The notes below the pieces were generated by a model. That model was not told the origin of the DNA, searched no databases, and saw nothing but the letters and a program-made list of their open reading frames with translations. 64,000 nt of DNA, from NCBI GenBank assembly GCA_947168565.1, contig CAMVMM010000005.1, forward strand, positions 62,001 to 126,000, given 5' to 3'. This document shows, piece after piece, positions 43,169 through 52,264 of the stretch. Origin of the DNA: an uncultured Clostridia bacterium (GTDB taxonomy: Bacteria > Bacillota > Clostridia > Christensenellales > CAG-138). The stretch's first letter is position 1. Every line of letters starts with the position of its first letter. Made by a program: the position numbers and the translations under genes.

Positions 43169-43435
43169 TTACGCGCCCTTTTCCTCGTCCGCCGCGTGGT
43201 ATTTCAAATAGGTCGCCCTGCCGCCGCGAATATGGCGCTCCTCCCTGTTTGTGTCCAGCACGGCGGCAACCTGCTCGGCAAGGCTCTTGTTTATCTGCCT
43301 GAGCCTTTCGGTAATATCCTTATGCACCGTGGATTTTGACACGCCGAACACGCCTGCCGCGGCGCGCACCGTGGAGCCGGTTTCGATTATGTAGCAGGCA
43401 ATATCCAGCACCCGCGTTTCTATATAAACGTTCAT
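43169..43435 (-). CDS. spoIIID: sporulation transcription factor SpoIIID
   Basis: 88 residues; ATG 43435 follows GGAGGG. Sequence MNVYIETRVLDIACYIIETG, then TVRAAAGVFGVSKSTVHKDI (helix-turn-helix) and ERHIRGGRATYLKYH match SpoIIID closely. It activates and represses mother-cell genes during sporulation. Convergent with tsaB. Confidence 0.95.
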   Translation of the reverse strand: MNVYIETRVLDIACYIIETGSTVRAAAGVFGVSKSTVHKDITERLRQINKSLAEQVAAVLDTNREERHIRGGRATYLKYHAADEEKGA

Positions 43436-43512
43436 TTTTCTCCCTCCGCTGTAAATCGTTACGGGCGGTGCAAATGCTCCGCCGCAATAGTAATCTATGC
43501 AGTTTTGCCGCG

Positions 43513-43575
43513 AAAGATACGCGCATAGGCGCCAAAGAAACGCGTAGCTGCGCCAAAGGAACGCGCATCGGCGCA
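43513..43575. repeat. three 21-bp tandem repeats upstream of spoIIID
   Basis: Units at 43513-43533, 43534-43554 and 43555-43575, pattern AAAG(A/G)(A/T)ACGCG(C/T)A..(G/T)GCGC(C/A). They lie 78-140 bp before the spoIIID start, on the far side from ireB's promoter. Role unknown. Confidence 0.7.
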
Positions 43576-43608
43576 AAAGCATAAAGCGCGCGCTCATAAT
43601 ATTTGCCC

Positions 43609-43637
43609 TTGAGTGAAACGATATAATATGCTATAAT
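43609..43637 (+). promoter_or_regulatory. ireB promoter
   Basis: TTGAGT 43609-43614, 17-bp spacer, TATAAT 43632-43637, 38 bp before the GTG start. Confidence 0.75.
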
Positions 43638-43675
43638 AAAGGAGTATCATCCGTATTTGGGAGGACATTGATTCT

Positions 43676-43972
43676 GTGACCGATAAAAAGAACGCCAAAA
43701 CCGCCGTCAGCTCCGGAAACACCATGATTTTCGGCAGGGGCGGCGAAAAGAACACGGTAAACGAGGTTCTGCTGAAGGTCATCACCTCGCTGAAGGAAAA
43801 GGGGTACGACCCCGTGGATCAGCTTGTGGGCTACCTGCTTTCGGGGGACCCCACCTACGTTACCGGACACAACAACGCGCGCTATCTCATCAGCACCTTC
43901 GAGCGCGACGAGCTGATAGAGGAGCTTCTGCGCTCATACATCAGCCGCTATCTGGGAGATGATCGGCCTTGA
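43676..43972 (+). CDS. ireB: IreB family regulatory phosphoprotein
   Basis: 98 residues from GTG with GGGAGG upstream. Core VNEVLLKVITSLKEKGYDPVDQLVGYLLSGDPTYVTGHNNAR matches IreB/UPF0297. In Enterococcus it is a substrate of the IreK kinase that affects envelope stress; phosphorylated Thr residues lie near the N-terminus. Confidence 0.93.
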   Translation: MTDKKNAKTAVSSGNTMIFGRGGEKNTVNEVLLKVITSLKEKGYDPVDQLVGYLLSGDPTYVTGHNNARYLISTFERDELIEELLRSYISRYLGDDRP

Positions 43973-44916
43973 TCTATCACGAGCTTGGCAAAACGGGCAT
44001 TGAGGTTTCAAAGCTCTGCTTTGGGTCGCTCACAATGGGGCCGTTTCAGCGCGATCTCACACCCGCGCAGGGCGCGGAGCTGTTTGAGCGCGCCTTTTCG
44101 CTTGGTGTAAATTTCATTGATACCGCCGAGATCTACGGCACCTATCCCCACGTGCGCGAGGCGGTGCGGCTCAAGCGCGACGCGGTGATATGCTCCAAAA
44201 GCTACGCTTACGACAGAGCCGGCGCGGAAAAGAGCCTGAAAATGGCGCTTGACGGCATCGGAAGGGATTATATAGACGTGTTTCTGATGCACGAGCAGGA
44301 GAGCGAGCATACCATCCGCGGGCATAGGGAGGCGCTGGAATACTATCTTGAAATGAAGCGCAAGGGCTATATCCGCGCCGTGGGGCTTTCAACGCATTAT
44401 ATCGCCTGCATGGACGGCGCACTCAGGCGACAGGAGCTGGACGTGCTGTTTCCGCTCATAAACAAAAAGGGCTTCGGCATAGCGGACGGCACCGCCGAGC
44501 AGATGCTTGAGCGCATAAGATCGGCGCGCGCTCTCGGCAAGGGCACCATAGCTATGAAGCCGCTCGGCGGCGGGCATCTTATAGGCGAGCGCGAGGAGGC
44601 GCTGGATTATATTCTGAATCTGGACGACTGCATAGACACCATCGCAATAGGCATGCAGAGCCTGAACGAGGTGGAGTACAACTGCGCGCGCTTCAGCGGC
44701 GAAGCGCCCGACCCCGCCCTTGGCGAAACGCTCTCGCGCACGAAGCGGCGGCTGCTCGTTCAGGAATGGTGCGAGGGCTGCGGCGTGTGCGTTAGCGCCT
44801 GCCATAACCACGCCCTGAGCATCGTGGATGGACGAGCCGTTGTGGATACCGACAGATGCGCCCTTTGCAGCTATTGCGCAAGGGTCTGCCCGCAGTTTAC
44901 CATCAAAATCATCTGA
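43969..44916 (+). CDS. aldo/keto reductase with C-terminal 4Fe-4S domain
   Basis: 315 residues from TTG, overlapping ireB by 4 bp. AKR barrel with catalytic Asp and Tyr in NFIDTAEIYGTYP, Lys in CSKSY, His in FLMHEQE. C-terminal ferredoxin-like part C-E-G-C-G-V-C...C and C-A-L-C-S-Y-C...C. Likely NAD(P)H oxidoreductase linked to iron-sulfur electron transfer; substrate unknown. Confidence 0.88.
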   Translation: MIYHELGKTGIEVSKLCFGSLTMGPFQRDLTPAQGAELFERAFSLGVNFIDTAEIYGTYPHVREAVRLKRDAVICSKSYAYDRAGAEKSLKMALDGIGRDYIDVFLMHEQESEHTIRGHREALEYYLEMKRKGYIRAVGLSTHYIACMDGALRRQELDVLFPLINKKGFGIADGTAEQMLERIRSARALGKGTIAMKPLGGGHLIGEREEALDYILNLDDCIDTIAIGMQSLNEVEYNCARFSGEAPDPALGETLSRTKRRLLVQEWCEGCGVCVSACHNHALSIVDGRAVVDTDRCALCSYCARVCPQFTIKII

Positions 44917-44959
44917 GGTGATTTTTAAACGGCAGGCAAGGCGCGAAAGCAAATTGAAG

Positions 44960-44986
44960 CTGCCGACCTTCCTCGGCAGTTTTTTT
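44960..44986 (+). terminator. terminator after aldo/keto reductase
   Basis: CTGCCGA, loop CCTTCC, TCGGCAG, then seven T, 44 bp past the stop codon. Confidence 0.88.
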
Positions 44987-45150
44987 CGTATTATAAAGGC
45001 TTTTTCAGGCTTTTTTTCCAAAAAGCCGCGCCAAAATGCGCGCAAAACGGCGCGAAATTTGAAAATGCTTCGCTTTTGTGATAAAATAAACGCATTCGCG
45101 GGGCGAAAAGCCAAGCGTGAAAATAATTGATTAAAGATTTATCGAATGGC

Positions 45151-45181
45151 TCAACCGTTTCACGGGGTCGTTCGTTATAAT
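45151..45181 (+). promoter_or_regulatory. possible autoregulated ECF promoter
   Basis: CAACCG around 45152-45157 resembles the AACC core of ECF -35 elements, with CGTTATAAT at the -10 (TATAAT 45176-45181). It lies just before the sigma gene, where ECF factors usually drive themselves. Confidence 0.45.
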
Positions 45182-45197
45182 AGATGGAGAGAAGGTT

Positions 45198-45719
45198 TTG
45201 CCGAATCGCAGCTTCGACAATATTTATACCGACTACTCGCGCCTTGTTTACTGGGCGGCCTATCGCGTGGTTTCGCATACCGAAACCGCGGAGGACATAA
45301 CCCAGCAGGTGTTTGAGCGCGTGTATCTGAACCTTGAAAAGCTCTCCACGCTCTCGGATGCGCAGCTTAAAAGCTGGCTCTACCGCGTTTCCACCAATCT
45401 TGCGCTCGACCACGTTCGCAAAGCAAAGCACGAGCTTTTGAGCGACGAGCCTCTCGGCGCCGAGGTGCCGGACGGCGACCCGCTGCCCGAGGCCGAGCTG
45501 CTTGAAAAAAAGCGAAATATCGCCGTGCGAAAAGCGATAGAGCAGCTTGATGAGGCGAACCGCACCGTGATAAACCTGCACTATTTCTCCGGAATGACCG
45601 TAAGCGAGATTTCCGAGGCAACAGGAATCAGTCAGGGCACCATTAAATCGAGATTGGTACGCGCAAGAAAGCTACTTTCCGAAATGCTGAAGGCGGAGGC
45701 TATGGACTATGAAGAATGA
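45198..45719 (+). CDS. ECF-type RNA polymerase sigma factor
   Basis: 173 residues from TTG with GGAGAGAAGG upstream. Region 2 (IYTDYSRLVYWAAYRVVSHTETAEDITQQVF, then SWLYRVSTNLALDHVRK) and region 4 (LDEANRTVINLHYFSGMTVSEISEATGISQGTIKSRLVRARKLL). Paired with the next gene, which overlaps by 11 bp. Confidence 0.93.
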   Translation: MPNRSFDNIYTDYSRLVYWAAYRVVSHTETAEDITQQVFERVYLNLEKLSTLSDAQLKSWLYRVSTNLALDHVRKAKHELLSDEPLGAEVPDGDPLPEAELLEKKRNIAVRKAIEQLDEANRTVINLHYFSGMTVSEISEATGISQGTIKSRLVRARKLLSEMLKAEAMDYEE

Positions 45720-46476
45720 CATCGGCATAAAGCTATTGATAGACGAAATGAAGGCTGATACCGCTCAGCCTCCTGCTGCCGAGCCTTCGGAAGCCGAGCT
45801 TGAGCGGATAGACGCGCTCTTGCGCCGCACCGCCGATGAATGCACCGCCGAGATCGATTTTGAGGCAATAAAGCTCCGCGCCGTAAGCGCCGCCAAGGCA
45901 AAAAAATCAAAGCGCGGCAGGTTCAGAAAGGCGGCGAGCTACGCGCTGTTTGCCTGCGCCGCGCTCGTGCTGGGCGTTACGATGCACTCCGTGATCAAAA
46001 GCGCAAGGCAGCCCGTCGATCCCGGCACCATGGTCTATAATTCTCCGGGTGTGACCGGCGGCTCCCACAGGGGCTCGCCGGACGGCCCTGCGGTTTGGCG
46101 CGTTGAGGGAGGCACCGTTTCAAACGACCAATACAAGGTGATCTCCAAGCACGTGTCCGACCTTTTTCCGGACGGGCTTCCCGAAACAATGACCAGAATG
46201 GTTGAGGATTCCGGCACGCACGCCATCGGCACGGATCGCAACGGAGCGGAGATAGGCTATGATTTCGTAATGTCCACCGAGCCGCCGATCCCCCTTGAAA
46301 TGGGCGAGGCGTGCAGCGTGGAGGACGGCGAATATCTTGTGTACTACTGGCAGGTAACGGAGGAAAACTGCGTTTCCCTTCGCTTCACGGGCTTTGAGCA
46401 GCGCAGGGCGGATTACATGTTTGATTCGCTTGCCAAGCGCATAGTGCAGATCGTGCCGAACGACGGTCAAAGATGA
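45709..46476 (+). CDS. putative membrane anti-sigma factor
   Basis: 255 residues. Cytoplasmic acidic N-terminus (~1-80), one membrane helix (AASYALFACAALVLGVTMHSVI, ~84-105) and an extracytoplasmic domain. No zinc-binding HxxxCxxC. Overlap with the sigma gene and topology support an anti-sigma role; signal unknown. Confidence 0.75.
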   Translation: MKNDIGIKLLIDEMKADTAQPPAAEPSEAELERIDALLRRTADECTAEIDFEAIKLRAVSAAKAKKSKRGRFRKAASYALFACAALVLGVTMHSVIKSARQPVDPGTMVYNSPGVTGGSHRGSPDGPAVWRVEGGTVSNDQYKVISKHVSDLFPDGLPETMTRMVEDSGTHAIGTDRNGAEIGYDFVMSTEPPIPLEMGEACSVEDGEYLVYYWQVTEENCVSLRFTGFEQRRADYMFDSLAKRIVQIVPNDGQR

Positions 46477-46536
46477 CCCGCTCCGTAAAAAAACGCAGCG
46501 TTCAGCCGCAAAACGGTTCAAAAAAGCACGGTTTAC

Positions 46537-46565
46537 TTGACTGTGCTTTGTTTTTTTGATATAAT
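46537..46565 (+). promoter_or_regulatory. promoter of lipoprotein gene
   Basis: TTGACT 46537-46542, 17-bp spacer, perfect TATAAT 46560-46565. Confidence 0.8.
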
Positions 46566-46635
46566 ACTCTTTTGGGAGCGGAAAACCGCACCCTGCCGCA
46601 GCATTCGGCATATTTTTAAGAAAAGGAGGCGCGTT

Positions 46636-47688
46636 ATGAAAAAAAGCGTTTTATATGTTTCCCTGCTCGCTCTGGGCAGCGCATTGGCTCTTTCCGCCTG
46701 CGCAAAGCCCACGCCCGGCGGCCCCGCTTCTGAAGCTACCGCGCGTCCTCAGCTTACCGCCCAGGCGGCAACGGCTCAGCCCGTTGTTTCCGCCGTGCCG
46801 GCAATTCCCACCGCCACACCGGAAGCGCAGAACGTGGATCCCGTGGTTACGGAGCCCCCTGCGCCGCAGCCGCCCGAAACACAGGCGCCCGCCGTGGAGC
46901 CCACGGTGCAGCCCGCGCAAACGGAGCAGCCCGCGCAAACGGAGGCGCCCACGCCCGCTCCGAGCGAGCCGGTGAAGCTCGATCCCTTCTCCTTTGCGGA
47001 CAACGATATCGTGCCGGTCGATCTTGATTACGACGGCATAAGCGAAACCGTTTCGATCGTTTCCGGAGCGGAGCGCGGAGTGATGCAGCTTGTGATAGAT
47101 GCGGACGACAGATTATCCATCGACATGGATATCTCCGCCCTCGTTTGCGCCTACGTGACCGATTTCTGCTTTGGGGACGGGTCGGCGGAGCTGATAGTTT
47201 CCTATATCGACAGCGAGGGCAAGTACGTGACCGCCATCGTGGGCAGGTTCGCAAGCGATACCCCCGTCAGCGTCACCAAGCTCGACGGCTGGGTGGAATA
47301 TCTTTCGGAGGACAGCATAGGCATCTGCCGCCCCGCGGACGTGATAGGCGATCGGGGCGTGAGCAGGCACTATACCTTCGACACGGAGAACGGCGCCTTT
47401 GTGCCTCTGGACAGGGAGTGGAGCGTGTATTCCTACGACGAATACGCAACGCTCGGCAAGGAGCTGACAGTGGTGGTGACGGATGACGAAACCGGCGCCG
47501 AGCGGGAGCTTGCGCTTGAAGCGGGCACGCGCCTTGTGCCTACCGAGACGGATTTTTTCAGCTATATCAAGTTCACCACCTATGAAGGCATCAGCGGCAC
47601 GATACCCGTGACCTATGAAAACGGCGAAACCTTCTTTTATGGGGGCGCAGCGCTGAATGAATTCTTTGAAAGCGTTCCCAAATGGTGA
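46636..47688 (+). CDS. lipoprotein with Pro/Thr-rich spacer
   Basis: 350 residues; ATG 46636 follows AAAAGGAGG and starts a clear signal peptide with lipobox LALSAC (Cys19). Residues ~25-115 are Pro/Ala/Thr/Gln-rich, with the repeat QPAQTEQPAQTEAP, a wall-spanning spacer. The rest is a beta-rich domain with V-D-L-D-Y-D-G-I-S-E-T, reminiscent of FG-GAP/VCBS calcium loops. Surface protein of unknown role. Confidence 0.8.
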   Translation: MKKSVLYVSLLALGSALALSACAKPTPGGPASEATARPQLTAQAATAQPVVSAVPAIPTATPEAQNVDPVVTEPPAPQPPETQAPAVEPTVQPAQTEQPAQTEAPTPAPSEPVKLDPFSFADNDIVPVDLDYDGISETVSIVSGAERGVMQLVIDADDRLSIDMDISALVCAYVTDFCFGDGSAELIVSYIDSEGKYVTAIVGRFASDTPVSVTKLDGWVEYLSEDSIGICRPADVIGDRGVSRHYTFDTENGAFVPLDREWSVYSYDEYATLGKELTVVVTDDETGAERELALEAGTRLVPTETDFFSYIKFTTYEGISGTIPVTYENGETFFYGGAALNEFFESVPKW

Positions 47689-47778
47689 GCCGCGATCGAG
47701 AGCATACGGAGAATACAGGGAATACAGATAGTATAGAGAATACAGAGCATACAATAGAACACCGCAGCTATGAATAAG

Positions 47779-47804
47779 GGCCGTCACAAAGCGTGGCGGC
47801 CTTT
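47779..47804 (+). terminator. terminator after lipoprotein gene
   Basis: GGCCGTCAC, loop AAAGC, GTGGCGGCC then TTT. The stretch before it (47711-47745) has three GAATACAG repeats of no clear purpose. Confidence 0.7.
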
Positions 47805-47845
47805 GAATATGAAAAGTGAAGCGGAAAAGGGCAGAAGAAAAGGGC

Positions 47846-47876
47846 AGAAAAAAACCACCCCGAAATGAGGTGGTTT
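47846..47876 (-). terminator. terminator of tRNA-Thr
   Basis: On the minus strand, AACCACC, loop TCATTTCGG, GGTGGTT then a T run, starting 4 nt after the tRNA. Confidence 0.8.
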
Positions 47877-47879
47877 CGT

Positions 47880-47955
47880 TGGAGCTGGTGATCAGATTCG
47901 AACTGACTACCTCGTCATTACCAATGACGTGCTCTACCTACTGAGCTACACCAGC
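47880..47955 (-). tRNA. tRNA-Thr(GGT)
   Basis: 76 nt on the minus strand: acceptor GCTGGTG/CACCAGC, D arm GCTC...GAGC, anticodon stem CGTCA/TGACG with loop TTGGTAA (anticodon GGT), T arm GTCAG-TTCGAAT-CTGAT, encoded CCA. Confidence 0.95.
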
Positions 47956-48092
47956 GTGCCGAACGAATAGTATTATAACCAATTCGGCGCTCTTTTTCAA
48001 GCCCTTTCGGCCATTAACTATTATATATTTGAAACAGCATTACGGCAGATAAAATGAAATTGAAAAACAGTAAGCGGAAAAGTAAAAATAAT

Positions 48093-48127
48093 AAAAAACA
48101 GGCTCCCCGAAGCAGCGGGGGAGCCTG
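48093..48127 (-). terminator. terminator of tkt
   Basis: On the minus strand, CAGGCTCCCC, loop CGCTGCTTC, GGGGAGCCTG followed by TTTTTT, 14 bp after the tkt stop. Confidence 0.85.
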
Positions 48128-48140
48128 AATTGAATGGGGT

Positions 48141-50132
48141 TTATTTCTTATTGCGGGAAACGACCTCGCGCACGGCATTCGCCACGTTTTCTGCCGTGAA
48201 GCCGAAATGCCTGTAAACCGTGGAGCCGGGAGCGGAGGTGCCGAAGCTCTTCATGGAAACCACGGCGCCGTCAAGCCCGGTGTAGCGGTGCCACGAAGCG
48301 CCGCCAAGCGCCTCTACCGCCACGCGGGCGCGGAGGTGGGGGGGAAGCACGCTCTCGCGGTATTCCCTGCTCTGACTATCGAAAAGCTCGCAGCAGGGCA
48401 TGGAAACCACGCGCACGCTCAAGCCCTCCGCTTCAAGCAGCTTCTGCGCCTCTATGGAGATGGAAACCTCGGAGCCGGTGGCGATTATCACCGCGTCCGG
48501 ATCGCCCTTTTTGCAGCCTTCGCTGATGACGTAGCCGCCGCGCATGGCGTCCCTCCCCGTGCCGGCAAGCTGCGGCAGGTTCTGGCGGGAAAGCGCAAGC
48601 ACGGCGGGGGCCTTGAGAAGCATCGCGGCAAGATAGCACGCGGCGGTTTCGCGGCCGTCCGCAGGGCGGAAAACGAAGGTGTTCGGCGTGGCGCGGAGCA
48701 TATCAAGCTGCTCTATCGGCTGATGGGTGGGGCCGTCCTCGCCAACGCAGATGCTGTCGTGCGTCATTATGTATATCACGTTCAGACCCATGAGCGCGCT
48801 GAGCCTTGCGGCGGGCTTGAGATAATCCGCAAACACAAGGAAGCCGGCGCAGTACGGGCGCAGCCCGCCGTAGAGTGCGATGCCGTTTGAGATCGCAGCC
48901 ATAGCAAATTCACGGATGCCGTAATGCACGTTCCTGCCCTCGGGCGCTTCGTGCGCGAAATAGGGCAGCTCCTTCAATTCGCTCATATTGGTGGGCGCAA
49001 GATCGGCGCTGCCGCCGAAAAGCTCGCTCATGCGCTTTGCAAGCCTGTTCAGCACGATGCCGGAGCAAACGCGGGTGGCAAGCGGCTCCTCGCCAAAGTC
49101 AAACAGCGAGTCGTCGTTAAGAATGCTTTCATCAAGCCTGCAGCTCAGCCTGCGGGCAAGCTCCGCCGTAAGCTCGGGGCAGGCGGTGTGATAGGCTTCG
49201 AGCATAGCGTCGTATTCGCGCACGGCGGCGTCGTTTTCGCGCATAAGCTCGGCTATGTGCTCCCGAACCTCCTCGGGAACCTCAAAGGGCGCATAGCTCC
49301 AGCCGATGCTCTTTTTCCAGTCCTCTATGCAGCTTTCGCCAAGCGGCGCACCGTGGCTTGAAGCCGAGCCCTGCTTTGCGGTGCCCTGCGCGATATTGGT
49401 GTGAACTATTATAAGGGAGGGATGCTCCTCATCCTGCTTTGCTTCGCGTATGGCGGCGCGGATCGCGTCGATATCCTCGCCGGAGGGAACGTTCAGCACC
49501 TGCCAGCCGTAGGCGGTGAAGCGCGCGCTCACATCCTCGGTGAAGGTGACGTCCGTGCTGCCCTCGATGGTGATGCGGTTGCAGTCGTAAAGCGCAATAA
49601 GCCTGCCAAGGCGCATGGCGCCCGCGAAAGAGGCAGCCTCGGAGGCAACGCCCTCCATCATGCAGCCGTCGCCCGTGAGAGTGAAGGTGTAGTTGTCGAA
49701 AACGGGGTAACCCTCGCGGTTGAAAACGGAGGCAAGATGCCTCTCGGCTGCGGCCATGCCCACCGCCATGGCAAAGCCCTGGCCGAGCGGGCCGGTGGTG
49801 GCCTCCACGCCGGGAGTATGCGCATATTCCGGATGGCCGGGCGTTTTGCTGCCAAGCTGTCTGAAGGCCTTGATATCGTCCATCGAAACGCCGTAGCCGA
49901 AAAGATGCAGCAGCGCGTAATCGAGCATGGAGGCGTGACCCGCGCTTAAAATAAAGCGGTCGCGCCCAAGCCAATCCGCCTGGGAGGGCTTCTTTTTAAG
50001 CTGCTCGAAAACCGCAAGCGCGATCGGGGCTGCGCCTATCGCCATGCCGGGGTGGCCGCTCTTGGCCTTCTGAATGGCATCGGCACATAGGGTTCGGATG
50101 GTGTTTACCGTAAGCAGATCGATATTTTTCAT
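48141..50132 (-). CDS. tkt: transketolase
   Basis: 663 residues; ATG 50132 has CGGAGTG upstream and starts the family N-terminus MKNIDLLTVNTIRTLCADA. Thiamine diphosphate motif G-D-G-C-M-M-E-G-V-A-S-E-A (with GDG...N), H-P-G-M-A, T-H-D-S-I-C-V-G-E-D-G-P-T-H-Q-P-I-E. It exchanges two-carbon units and makes erythrose-4-phosphate, a substrate of the aromatic pathway coded upstream. Confidence 0.97.
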   Translation of the reverse strand: MKNIDLLTVNTIRTLCADAIQKAKSGHPGMAIGAAPIALAVFEQLKKKPSQADWLGRDRFILSAGHASMLDYALLHLFGYGVSMDDIKAFRQLGSKTPGHPEYAHTPGVEATTGPLGQGFAMAVGMAAAERHLASVFNREGYPVFDNYTFTLTGDGCMMEGVASEAASFAGAMRLGRLIALYDCNRITIEGSTDVTFTEDVSARFTAYGWQVLNVPSGEDIDAIRAAIREAKQDEEHPSLIIVHTNIAQGTAKQGSASSHGAPLGESCIEDWKKSIGWSYAPFEVPEEVREHIAELMRENDAAVREYDAMLEAYHTACPELTAELARRLSCRLDESILNDDSLFDFGEEPLATRVCSGIVLNRLAKRMSELFGGSADLAPTNMSELKELPYFAHEAPEGRNVHYGIREFAMAAISNGIALYGGLRPYCAGFLVFADYLKPAARLSALMGLNVIYIMTHDSICVGEDGPTHQPIEQLDMLRATPNTFVFRPADGRETAACYLAAMLLKAPAVLALSRQNLPQLAGTGRDAMRGGYVISEGCKKGDPDAVIIATGSEVSISIEAQKLLEAEGLSVRVVSMPCCELFDSQSREYRESVLPPHLRARVAVEALGGASWHRYTGLDGAVVSMKSFGTSAPGSTVYRHFGFTAENVANAVREVVSRNKK

Positions 50133-50373
50133 TTTCACTCCGTAAGGGGCAGAATTTTGCGAAAAAACGCATGCCCAAACTACATCAATGTAATTATACC
50201 GCCAAATAAAGCTTAACACAAGGCGAAACGCGGCGATATCTAAAATATTTTCGGGAAGATTGTGTGAAAGAATGCATAAGGGATCGAAAAAGCGCAGAGC
50301 GCCGCTGCGTAAAAGCGCCGCGCAAAAGAAAAAACCGAAGCGGCTTCAGTCCGCCCCGGCAGTTTTGATTATT

Positions 50374-51210
50374 CTATCTTTTTCGCGTTTGCCCCGATGC
50401 CTGCCGGTACGCTCGAACCACGGTGCGCACAGCGCCCTCGGAATCGGGGTCAACCGTCAGATCGGCCGCCGCTCTGTATGCGTCTATCCGCTCGCTGTAA
50501 AGCCTTAAAACCGCTTCCGCTCCGCCCCGAATAAGGGGACGGTTTTTCACCTTGGCTCTAATAAGGCATTCGATATCACGATCCAAAAACACAACGAGGC
50601 CGCTGTTTTTCAGTATGGAAATATTGCTCTCGCGGGTGATTATGCCGCCGCCGGTCGCCGCTATCAAGCCGCCGTGGGACGCAAGCGAGCAAAGCACCTC
50701 GTGCTCCGCAGCGCGAAAGGCGTCCTCGCCGTCCTCATCGAAAATGCGGTCAATGCTCTTGCCCATGCGCTCCATCACGAGCTCGTCCGTATCCACGCTG
50801 GGCATGTGCAGCGCCACACCCACGCGGGCGGCGAGCTTGGTTTTGCCGCAGTTCGGCATTCCGATGAAATACAGGTTGAGCATCTGCCGCTGTATTGCCT
50901 TGGAGGTGTTTATCACGGTTCTGAAAACCGCCTCGGTCAAATAGGCGTATTCCTCGGCCTGCAAGCCGCGAATGAAGGAGAGCACCTCGCTCTCGCGCTG
51001 CCTGTTTTCAAGGGGCAGCCCAAGCTCGCGCTTGACCTTTGCAAGCTCAAGCGCCGTGTCGTATCTTTCGCATAAAAGCTGCACTATCTCTGCGTCTATC
51101 TCGTCTATATCCCTTCTCAGCTCAAGCAGCCTTTTTTCGTTTTCGCTGCGGGAGGGGGTTTCGTTATCATATTTGCCGCTTTTATCAATGCCGTTATTGC
51201 CGTTCATCAT
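50374..51210 (-). CDS. aroK: chorismate mutase-shikimate kinase fusion
   Basis: 278 residues. Residues ~25-108 are an AroQ-type chorismate mutase (LLELRRDIDEIDAEIVQLLCERYDTALELAKVK). Residues ~112-270 are shikimate kinase with Walker A GMPNCGKTK, D-T-D-E-L-V, and G-G-G-I-I-T-R plus R-P-L-I-R. One polypeptide would thus act two steps before (kinase) and one step after (mutase) chorismate synthase, whose gene overlaps it by 17 bp. Confidence 0.92.
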   Translation of the reverse strand: MMNGNNGIDKSGKYDNETPSRSENEKRLLELRRDIDEIDAEIVQLLCERYDTALELAKVKRELGLPLENRQRESEVLSFIRGLQAEEYAYLTEAVFRTVINTSKAIQRQMLNLYFIGMPNCGKTKLAARVGVALHMPSVDTDELVMERMGKSIDRIFDEDGEDAFRAAEHEVLCSLASHGGLIAATGGGIITRESNISILKNSGLVVFLDRDIECLIRAKVKNRPLIRGGAEAVLRLYSERIDAYRAAADLTVDPDSEGAVRTVVRAYRQASGQTRKR

Positions 51211-52264
51211 ACACCTCGAATGAAAGAAGCGCGTCGTAAAGCGCTATCATTACGGCCGCCTCCACCGCGGAGCAGCCGCGCGGCAGAATGCAGCGGTCGT
51301 GCCTGCCGGTAAGATTCAGCTCCGCCGCCTCGCCCGATTCGATATCCACGCTTTTTTGCGGCATATAGATGGACGGAACGGGGCGGAACGCGGCGCGGAC
51401 CGTGATCGGCATCCCGTTTGAAATGCCGCCGTTTATGCCGCCGGAATTGTTTGCGCCCGTGGTAAGATCGCCGTTTACAGGGTCGTTCGCCTCGCTGCCG
51501 AGCATACGGGAAAAATCGCTTCCCGCGCCGAACTCCACCGCGTGAACGCCCGGAACGGCGAAAAGGATATGCGCGATCATGCTTTCAAGCCCGTTGAAAA
51601 AGGGCTCGCCAAGGCCCGCCGGAACGCCGAGGGCGGCGCACTCCGCGCTTGCGCCCACGCTGTTGCCGCTTTCGCGGAGCGAAGCGAAAAGCGCCTCGAT
51701 TTCATCGCGTTTTTCCGGATGTATCAGCGGAAAGAAGGGGTCGAGTGGGGGGAACGCCTTCATCATGGGATCGAACCTGCCGTCCTCTATGCCGCCGATA
51801 TTGAGAATATGCGAGGCCACGGCGATATTCCGCCTTTTAAGAAGCTGCCTGCACACGGCGCCTATAAAAACGAGCGGCAGGGTCATTCGGCCGGAAAACA
51901 TGCCGCCGCCCCGGGGATCGTTTGCGCCCCTGTATTTTATATGCGCCGTAAGATCGGCATGGGAGGGCCGAAGAACGCGCCGCGCGTAATCCCCGCTTTG
52001 CGCGTCCCGATTCCTGAAAAGCACGGTCAGCGGCGCTCCGGTGAACGCGCCCTTATACATGCCGGAAGCTATCTCAAATTCGTCGCTCTCGCGCCTTTGC
52101 GTGCTTTCGCTCCCCCCGTGGGGCGCGCGCCTTTTAAGCTCGAAGGCGCAAGCCTCAAGCTCGGGCGCAAAGCCCGCCGGAAAGCCCTCCGCCGTGCAGC
52201 CGATAAGCTTCCCGTGCGATTCGCCGAAAAGGGTGATGCGGAAATTATTGCCGAACGTATTCAT
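51194..52264 (-). CDS. aroC: chorismate synthase
   Basis: 356 residues; ATG 52264 follows TTGGAGGCAGC. MNTFGNNFRITLFGESHGKLIG, then RRVLRPSHADLTAHIKYRGANDPRGGGMFSGRMT and GGINGGISNGMPI are diagnostic. Makes chorismate from EPSP with reduced FMN. Confidence 0.96.
   Translation of the reverse strand: MNTFGNNFRITLFGESHGKLIGCTAEGFPAGFAPELEACAFELKRRAPHGGSESTQRRESDEFEIASGMYKGAFTGAPLTVLFRNRDAQSGDYARRVLRPSHADLTAHIKYRGANDPRGGGMFSGRMTLPLVFIGAVCRQLLKRRNIAVASHILNIGGIEDGRFDPMMKAFPPLDPFFPLIHPEKRDEIEALFASLRESGNSVGASAECAALGVPAGLGEPFFNGLESMIAHILFAVPGVHAVEFGAGSDFSRMLGSEANDPVNGDLTTGANNSGGINGGISNGMPITVRAAFRPVPSIYMPQKSVDIESGEAAELNLTGRHDRCILPRGCSAVEAAVMIALYDALLSFEVYDERQ

Noticed and set aside
43435..43597. Longer spoIIID start at 43597
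   Set aside because: The extra 54 residues are coded by the 21-bp repeats and have no ribosome site; the family start MNVYIE at 43435 has GGAGGG.
47711..47745. GAATACAG repeats as a regulatory array
   Set aside because: Only three short copies between a stop codon and a terminator; no gene to regulate.
48207..49949. Open frames antisense to tkt
   Set aside because: Mirror frames of a clear transketolase; no start signals.
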